A DNA stretch of 64,000 bases from Solanum dulcamara (lineage: Eukaryota > Streptophyta > Magnoliopsida > Solanales > Solanaceae). Within the stretch, counting starts at the first letter, position 1, and every line of letters starts with the position of its first letter. Under the pieces are notes generated by a model, which saw nothing but the letters and a program-made list of their open reading frames with translations, made no database searches and was not told the DNA's origin. Location of the stretch: assembly GCF_947179165.1 (NCBI RefSeq), contig NC_077246.1:69660421-69724420 (forward strand). Reading direction: 5' to 3'. Position numbers and translations under genes: made by a program. Shown in pieces: positions 57,901 to 64,000 of the stretch.

Positions 57901-59964
57901 TATGGTGAATCTGTTGGGAAACATGGTGCTTCCTGGAACTCTTTGCACAGCCACCAATCAGGGTTCTCTTTTGTGAAGCAAGATGACTTTCCCAGGCAAG
58001 GAGGTGATTTGGATTCGTGTTTTGGAAATATTGGTCAGATACCAAAGAATTCATCCATCCTTCAGGATTTCAGAGAGAACAAGGAGCAGCAGTATGTGCA
58101 CAAGGCTCCGTATCAAAGTAAGTGTTGGCAGGACTTTTCCTTATTTTATCTAGTAAAACAGTTGGATTTAGCTCCTTTTCAACAAAAAAACAACAACTTG
58201 GATTTAGCTCCCTGTATTTATCTTTCATTGATTTTGTTTTCATTTTTCTTGGAATCAATTTGACCCTTGCTTACCTATAGGTTTTCTGTTCTTTGATTAT
58301 TAGAGAAAACCATGACACTAGCTTCAATTCTTAGCTTTGCTTTATGTTTCTGTGTTAGTTGCTTTCAGTGAATATATATAATGGTTGTCATAGTTTTGAC
58401 AAGCTTTCTGGCTTATGTTTGATTGCTATCCGATCACTCAAATAGATAATTACACTAATAGCACAAAGTAGTTTGAAAATTGGTATAGAGCCCGTTTGGA
58501 TGGGCTTAAAAAAAAGTAACTTTTATGTATGAAGTGCTGAAAGTTATTTTTATAAATAAGCAGTTGAGTGTTTGGATAAAAGTGCTTAAATGAGGAAAAT
58601 GATGTGAATTTTAGGGTTAAAAAAATAAAAAGGGTAGTTTGGGAATTTAGTTAAAATATAAGGGATATAAAAGTAATTTTCATGGTCAAAGAAAATGACT
58701 TTAAGCACTTAGAAAAAAAAAGTTAGGAATCCTAACTTTTCATTTTTGACCGACTTTAAAAACTTTATGGCTTAAAGTTAGCATTAGGCAAACACGTCCA
58801 AAAGCTAAAAAGAGGCTTTAAGTTGGTTTTGACCAACTTAAAACCCATCCAAACGGGCTCATAATAATCCTTGCTTTGTTTGGTATTGCTCTCAAGGGTG
58901 AGGAAGAAATGAATTTTCCTGGCTTCAAAATGTATACCAATGAGGAAACACAAAGGGATTTTATGTGTATATGTGCATTTCTTCTGACCTCTATAATTTA
59001 ACCTACCCAGTTGCTGTGCCGTAGTGTTCAGTTTCATACTTCTGAACATATTTATAGTATAGTGGTACATTATTGAAAAATATTGCACTCGATTGGTTAT
59101 TGTATACTGAAATCTCTGAGCTGTCTAACAGTCACCAGACCAAAAGGTTCGGCTCCACCTGGGTTCTCAATGCCCTCAAGGGACCTGCCTCACGGTTTTG
59201 CCTCATCTGATGATATAGGAGGAATCCCTCGTGCTCTCTCTGGTAACACCCACATTTTAGTTTTTCACAATTGCATGATAAGCTGTGTTTTGTTGTGAAT
59301 GAAGTTAGTATATAGTTCTTATACTGCTATTTCTACAGGTAATCGTTTAGTAAATAGTTCTTCATCAAGTTTGCTTCATACACCATCAACCGGAAGCATT
59401 AGCAGTGCAGGTGATATCGATTTTGTTGACCCTGCTACATCAGGCTTTGGAAATGGCAAGCCAGCAAATGGTTTTGATATCTCAGCCCTGGAAATCGGGT
59501 CAGCTTGTGTGCCACAGAGGAGAGGCTTTGAAGATGAGGCAAGAATCTGGCATCTTATGCAACAAAAATCTTTAGATCAAGGGAAATTCTCTCAACGAAT
59601 TGCTTCTCAAACACCATCAGTGCATCAGTCACGAAGGTTTCCTAGTCATGGCGGAGATGATTATTTTGGCCTGGATGATATATATGGCTTCTCGTCAAGG
59701 ATGGTGGATCAACACCAAAATTTTGATCCACCTTCCTATTCACAATTTCCACAGCAAAAGCTTGCGACAAATGGCCACATATTTAATGGCTTCCAGCACA
59801 ATAGTTTGGATGATATCCATCGTAGTAATGAAGTGGACAGTAGGACACAACACCAAACAACAAATGATACATTAGGTTTCAAAAAATTCTACGCTGGATA
59901 TGGAGATGTGATGTTCCAGGCGCCCCGGTCTGGCGATGTATACACCAGAGTATTTGGGATGTAA
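51978..59964 (+). CDS. CNOT4: CNOT4-type RING/RRM/CCCH protein (CCR4-NOT-associated E3 ligase)
   Basis: CNOT4/Not4 proteins are RING E3 ubiquitin ligases linked to the CCR4-NOT deadenylase, acting in mRNA decay and translation quality control. Coding exons: 51978-52073, 53497-53624, 53683-53854, 54000-54109, 55259-55342, 55424-55472, 55594-55685, 56793-56925, 57091-58117, 59132-59242, 59339-59964; 2,628 bases, 875 aa. The RING is the C4C4 type: Cys10, 13, 27, 29, 34, 37, 54 and 57 ([36 protein letters not shown]). An RRM follows (about 92-200; [44 protein letters not shown]) and a CCCH finger (Cys206, 215, 220, His224). From residue 245 it is Ser/Asp/Asn-rich, without a known fold. Exon 3 uses the acceptor AATGTAACAG; nearer AG sites bring in stops or break frame. 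A second ATG follows the first directly. No lesion is visible; the C-terminal function is unknown. Confidence 0.9.
56285..56310 (-). repeat. Helitron-like terminal hairpin in a CNOT4 intron
   Basis: TGGCCCGTGTTAGCACAGGC is an imperfect palindrome. Read on the minus strand it is followed after a few bases by CTACC, similar to the hairpin-plus-CTRR 3' end of plant Helitrons. The other end is not identified, so this is tentative. Confidence 0.35.
58488..58860. mobile_element. 373-bp MITE in intron 9 of the CNOT4-like gene
   Basis: The TIRs are exact at the ends: GAGCCCGTTTGGATGGGCTT on the left and AACCCATCCAAACGGGCTC on the right. The inside includes an inverted pair around 58,722-58,740 (AAAGTTAGGAATCCTAACTT), which is itself a perfect palindrome. 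There is no coding. It sits in the sense intron without touching splice sites. Confidence 0.8.
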
Positions 59965-61068
59965 CTCACAAGACACTTTTAAAAAAAAATGAAATTGTTC
60001 CTAGTTACTTTGTATTGTCTATGTTGTCTGCAGAAAATTACAAATATGTCACCAGTAATTACATACTTGCCTGGTATTGGCTATTTGAGTTGAGGTGTGG
60101 AGGGAGGAATTGAGCCAATTATATTTTTCACATTTCCCTATCATCCATTAGTTTATTAAAAAAGCTCATTTATCACTTGTTAGTTTTGATCTTTGGTTAA
60201 GTGATACAAAGTTTTTTAGTTAAAAGAAAATGACATGGAAGTCCATTAGTTACATGTGATTTATTAGTATTATGAATCATAGTTGGTATTCCAAATATCC
60301 TATTCAATTCAAGAAAACAAAAAAAGATGGTTGAATCAAAAAAAAAAACTAAAATAGGGATTTAGCAGGAGAGTTCGAATGTGAAAGTAGCATACTCGTC
60401 TCTAGAATAAGGTATGTTTTTCGTGTGTTATTTAATTATAAGAGCGGAGCAACAAGTACTTACTTTTTTTTTAAGACGTTTACTTCTACACAGGGTGCAT
60501 ATATTGGATACAAACTTTTTTGTGTGGTTAAAAATTTCAGTATTTAGGGTGTGTTTGGTATGGAGGAAAATATTTTATGGACAAGTTCTCAAGTTCTCTA
60601 TTTTACATACAATAGGAAACAACTATCCAAACACAATTAGATAACTAGAGAACTTGTCTGTTCTCATGAGACCGTAAAATATTTTGCAACGTAATTTTTT
60701 TCCTTTTTGGTTATTTTTAAACATTTATGTAATCAGAAAAAAATATAAATTCCACGCCAAAAAATTTACAAATTAGTGCTTTTAATCTCGTATTATTTCA
60801 CGTTTGGTGGGATTTCACTAGTTATGTTATTGTTGTTGTTATTCATGCCTTCCATTCTTTTTCTGCTTCACACTCAATTTATCCTAACCTCGCGGCTCGC
60901 GTTATTAGGTACTTTTTGAAAATACTTAATATATATACACATGAAATCGTAACTTTCATGCTATATCCACCTCAATGATAGAGTTTCCAAAATGATATTA
61001 ATTTACATATATGAGGTACAGGTACTGCATATATAAGGTGACGAGTATAATATATATAATGTATAATT
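59965..61068. other. 3' UTR and intergenic stretch after the CNOT4-like gene
   Basis: The first 150 to 300 bases probably contain the 3' UTR. At 60,545-60,700 there is a diverged inverted-repeat unit (TGTTTGGTATGGAGGAAAAT ... CGTAAAATATTTTGCAACG). At 60,803-60,842 a SINE tail occurs (GGTGGGATTTCACTAG, TATTGTTGTTGTT). No gene was seen. Confidence 0.5.
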
Positions 61069-62143
61069 TTTATGAATACACTTAATTGTGAATATCTATT
61101 TATTACTCTTATAAGCAACTTTGCAAGCAACTCTACAAGCAGACTCCTTTAACAGGTTTCGATAAGCAGCTTATAAGAAGATCTGTAGGCAGTTTCCTAT
61201 AAATAGCTTACAAGCAGCTTTGTGAGCGGTTTCAATTCTTCTATAAATATGAAGTCATTTCAGTTCATCTGGATATTAGTTTGAAGTTGAATAAGATATC
61301 AATCTTTTTCTATATACTTTTTTCTGGTGCATTTTACTTTATAGTCTTTTTTATAACACGTTATCAGCACGAGTCTCTGCCACCTTGAGCAAATACTTCG
61401 AAAAGTATCGAAGGTACGTACTTTATTTCCTTAAATAATGTCTAACATTTCTTTACCAACTTTAACGCATGAGAAGATGATATACAAGATTGGAATGCGA
61501 AAACTTGGACAACTGAATCGCGGTCTTCATCAAGAGGGAGTAAAATACGCGTTGAACTATTTTTTCCTTAACCAAGTGTTTTCCCATTGGATTTTCTCAA
61601 TAAGGTTTTTAATGAGGCAACTAGCAAATGCATAATACTAGATACGTGTACTCTTTTTCTTTCACTAGGATTTTTTCTCACTAGATTTTTTTCTAGTAAG
61701 GTTTTAACGAGACATATAATCTATTAATGAACATCAAAGGAGGAGTGTTATGAATACACTTAATTGTGGATGTCCATTTATTACTCCTATAAGCAGTTCT
61801 GCAAAGAGGTTCCTTAAGTAGCTCTGCAAGCAAGTTCCTTAACAAGCTTACAAGCAGCTCTGCAAGCAGTTTGCTTAAGCAACTTCGTAAGCAGGTTCCT
61901 ATAAGCAGCTTCGCAAGCAGTTCCTATAAGCTTACAAACAGCTTTGCCAGCAGGTTTCTTAAGCAAGTTCCTATAAGCAGCTTACGAGCAGGTTCATATA
62001 AGCATTTTTGCCAGCAACTTTAATTCTTCTATATTAGAAAGTCATTTCAATTCATTTGAATATCAATTTGCAGTTGAATAAGATATCAATCTCTCTATAT
62101 ACTTTTCTCTGATGCTATTTATTTTATAATCTTTCTTATAACA
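61069..62143 (+). mobile_element. Internally deleted Ty1/copia element (TRIM-like)
   Basis: Two direct LTRs (61,069-61,358 and 61,746-62,143) share ATGAATACACTTAATTGTG, AGTTGAATAAGATATCAATC and an end in TTATAACA. Directly after the first LTR is the copia primer-binding site TTATCAGCACGAGTCTCTG (from 61,361). Directly before the second is the purine-rich tract AAAGGAGGAG. The 387-base interior starts a gag-like frame (MSNISLPTL, 61,438) that quickly loses similarity and then goes to the 3' non-coding part. All pol is missing. The LTRs differ in length (about 290 and 398 bases) because the internal AGCAGCT/GCAAGCAG repeat is longer in the second. Confidence 0.8.
61780..62015 (+). repeat. GCAAGCAG/TTCCTATAAGCAG minisatellite in the copia 3' LTR
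   Basis: Around a dozen diverged units of AGCAGCTCTGCAAGCAGKTT and CCTATAAGCAGCTTACAAGC lie in tandem. The same array in the 5' LTR (about 61,110-61,235) has about half as many units. Confidence 0.75.
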
Positions 62144-63780
62144 TAACCAAAATTTATAGTTTCTGAGTTATGAATGATCACAATTTCTTTTGTTTGTTGC
62201 ATTATTAATACAAAGACATGTTGCATTATTAGTTTTGAGAACGTGTGTTGCACTTTGATCCCTACTACTACATAAAATTTATAAAGATCAACAAATTTAT
62301 AAAGGTTTAACTTTTGTTGATCATAAGATAGTATCTTTATTTTACTATGTCCTGCTAAATTCGTCCCTTGATTAATCCATGTAACTTAAGAAATTTGGGA
62401 AAGATAAATTTTGTTAAAATAACTTTTAAAAAATACTCTATTTATAAGTGGAAAGTGTTTAACAGAAAAATTCCTTGTAATAAAAAGGATACAAATGTAT
62501 TTGTCTTTTTTAGAGGAATTCAGGGAGCTATATAACTCATTTATTTTAAGCATCATGTTATAGTTAAGTCCCATTGACCATCTCTCAGCACTTAATAACT
62601 TTGATGTTACCCAAATTCAATTCAGAAAATTGGGTTAAAATAAACATGAATAAATTAGTCTGAAATTACTCATAAATCTTCAAATAACATTCAATAATTA
62701 TAGTAAAAAGTTCATGAAATTTCTGTTTGAAACAATAATAGCATCATATGGTATGCTAAACTTGTTATTTTATTATGTCTAAGGAGTTAAATAACATATT
62801 TGAATTAATAAAATAACAAACTAATGATAAAAATGTATATACATAAATAATTGGACAATGCAATAAGAATCTCTATACAACATTACATGTTCTTTTAATT
62901 TATCGGAATCACACAAACTTAAAAAATTATAAAACATAAATTTATAAAAATTAAAATAAAAAATAAAAGTTAAAGAGAAAATATTTGTAACAATATCAAA
63001 TCAATTAACGTAAAAAATAATAAAATACACATGTCAACATACCATACTGAAAGAAGTTAAATAAAGCAATATAACAATAAGAAAAAAAAATGACCAATGA
63101 ATAAAAAATTACATAAGAATTATAAGATGATGAAACACAAAGCGTAGTGGACTAACATTTTCTACCCAATTTATAAAGGGAGAAATTGTGTACATGAAAG
63201 GTTGTGAATGAATGTGTTTAATTGTAGAAGCTAAAAAGTTTGACAATTAAAGTCATTAAGAAGTGAAAAACGATAAGTTGTAACATCTAACCATGTATTT
63301 GGTCTAGTTTAATTGTTATTATTGATTTAATATTAAAAGTTCCTAAATGTGAAGGGAATTTTCGTAATTCAACTTTGAACCTAAAAACTTCCTATTTTTA
63401 ATAATATATATGATATGATAATGATATATGTACTACTTGATTCCATAGCTTACTACAAACGCGCATAAATTCTCTAGTTATCTAGTAGGCAACGACTATA
63501 GATTTTAAATATCTTTTACTTTTTATAAAATAAAAAAAAAGACGTTTGATTATAGATTTTAGATATATTACTTTTTGTAAAAATATTGGAGTTAAAATTG
63601 AAAATAAAGTTGTGTTTGATTATACTTTTTTATAAAATAAATATTAAAATAATATTTATACTTGAATGTATTTAACATTGAATTTGAAATTTTCATATTC
63701 AAAAAATGATTTTCAAATAAAATAAAAAAATTATTTAAAAAAAAAATAAAAAATTTAATGACCAAACTACCCCTAATGTT
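62144..63780. other. AT-rich intergenic sequence
   Basis: No gene, TIR element or SINE could be supported. There are long A/T runs and scattered short repeats such as GATTATAGATTTTARATAT (63,495-63,570). Confidence 0.5.
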
Positions 63781-64000
63781 CCAATACATTTTACAACATT
63801 AACCAAAAAAGCAAATTTAGGTTCTGTTTCTTCCACATATCTCTCTGCCGTCCGATCTCTCAAACACCAACCTGTAAATTCATCAACAAAGCGCGCCAAA
63901 TACAAAAAAATTTAACTTCATTTTCTTCGTCTTCTCTGCTCATCGACAAAGCAAACGAACAGAAAATTGAACAAAATTCAGAAAAAAATTCTGATCCGGT
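63781..64000 (+). promoter_or_regulatory. Possible leader of a gene that continues beyond the window
   Basis: The base composition changes to C/T- and CAA-rich sequence (TTCTGTTTCTTCCACATATC, CTTCGTCTTCTCTGCTCATC, ACAAAGCAAACGAACAG), typical of plant 5' UTRs, and runs to the window edge without an ATG in a good coding frame. This is suggestive only. Confidence 0.3.

Noticed and set aside
51978..59964. Two separate genes (RING/RRM part and the Ser-rich part at 57,061-58,263)
   Set aside because: Splice phases connect all exons in one frame (56,925 to 57,091 in phase 0; 58,117 to 59,132 in phase 1), and the layout matches plant CNOT4 proteins.
1..64000. A metabolic gene cluster, defence island or other multi-gene system
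   Set aside because: Only two host gene families are present (MED15-like and CNOT4-like), and the remainder is transposons and AT-rich DNA.

Overview
The window is nuclear DNA from a flowering plant, almost certainly a member of the Solanaceae (probably Solanum or a close relative). The evidence is GT-AG introns in AT-rich DNA, Solanaceae-type SINE tails ending in TATGTTGTTGTTG, long gypsy LTRs that begin TGTCACGACCC, and two plant housekeeping gene families. I found no operon, CRISPR array, tRNA or rRNA gene.

Region by region: (1) 1-9,150 holds the 3' two thirds of a MED15a-type Mediator tail subunit gene (copy A), entering in intron 3, with eight intact exons. (2) 9,262-11,700 is a broken MED15 fragment: exon 6, a truncated exon 7 with stops, and a foreign terminal exon. 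(3) 11.7-15.5 kb is intergenic, with a degenerate GTCGG minisatellite. (4) 15,642-19,070 is a chimeric short MED15-like locus (copy B): KIX exons 1-3, a truncated exon 4, then the same foreign terminal exon. Another orphan exon 6 lies at 20,451. (5) 22.0-29.2 kb is a truncated minus-strand Ty3/gypsy element carrying two nested LTR-like insertions. (6) 29.2-33.8 kb is repeat-rich, with a cluster of six palindromes, a TIR element and SINE or Helitron-like pieces. (7) 34,029-47,382 is a complete MED15a gene (copy C; 11 exons, 1,346 aa) whose intron 2 was enlarged by a LINE that itself carries a SINE. (8) 47.8-50.7 kb is intergenic. (9) 51,978-59,964 is a complete CNOT4-type gene (RING + RRM + CCCH; 11 coding exons, 875 aa) with a leader intron of about 1 kb made of tandem repeats. 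(10) 61.07-62.14 kb is a tiny internally deleted copia element. The final 200 bases may be the leader of a further gene.

The MED15 genes act in RNA polymerase II transcription (the KIX domain binds activators; the C-terminus joins the Mediator tail). The CNOT4-like gene acts in mRNA turnover and ubiquitination. They are neighbours, with no sign of a joint pathway.

The most interesting signal is the MED15 cluster. It contains three 5'-or-3' gene copies plus remnants, four copies of exon 6, and two copies of a terminal exon absent from the full-length gene. In copy B, exons 1 and 2 end in a phase that joins directly to that terminal exon, so a 117-residue KIX-only protein with an acidic/hydrophobic tail can be read. 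I see no wholly new kind of biological system. Exon boundaries come from splice consensus, reading frame and comparison between copies; they have not been tested with transcripts.
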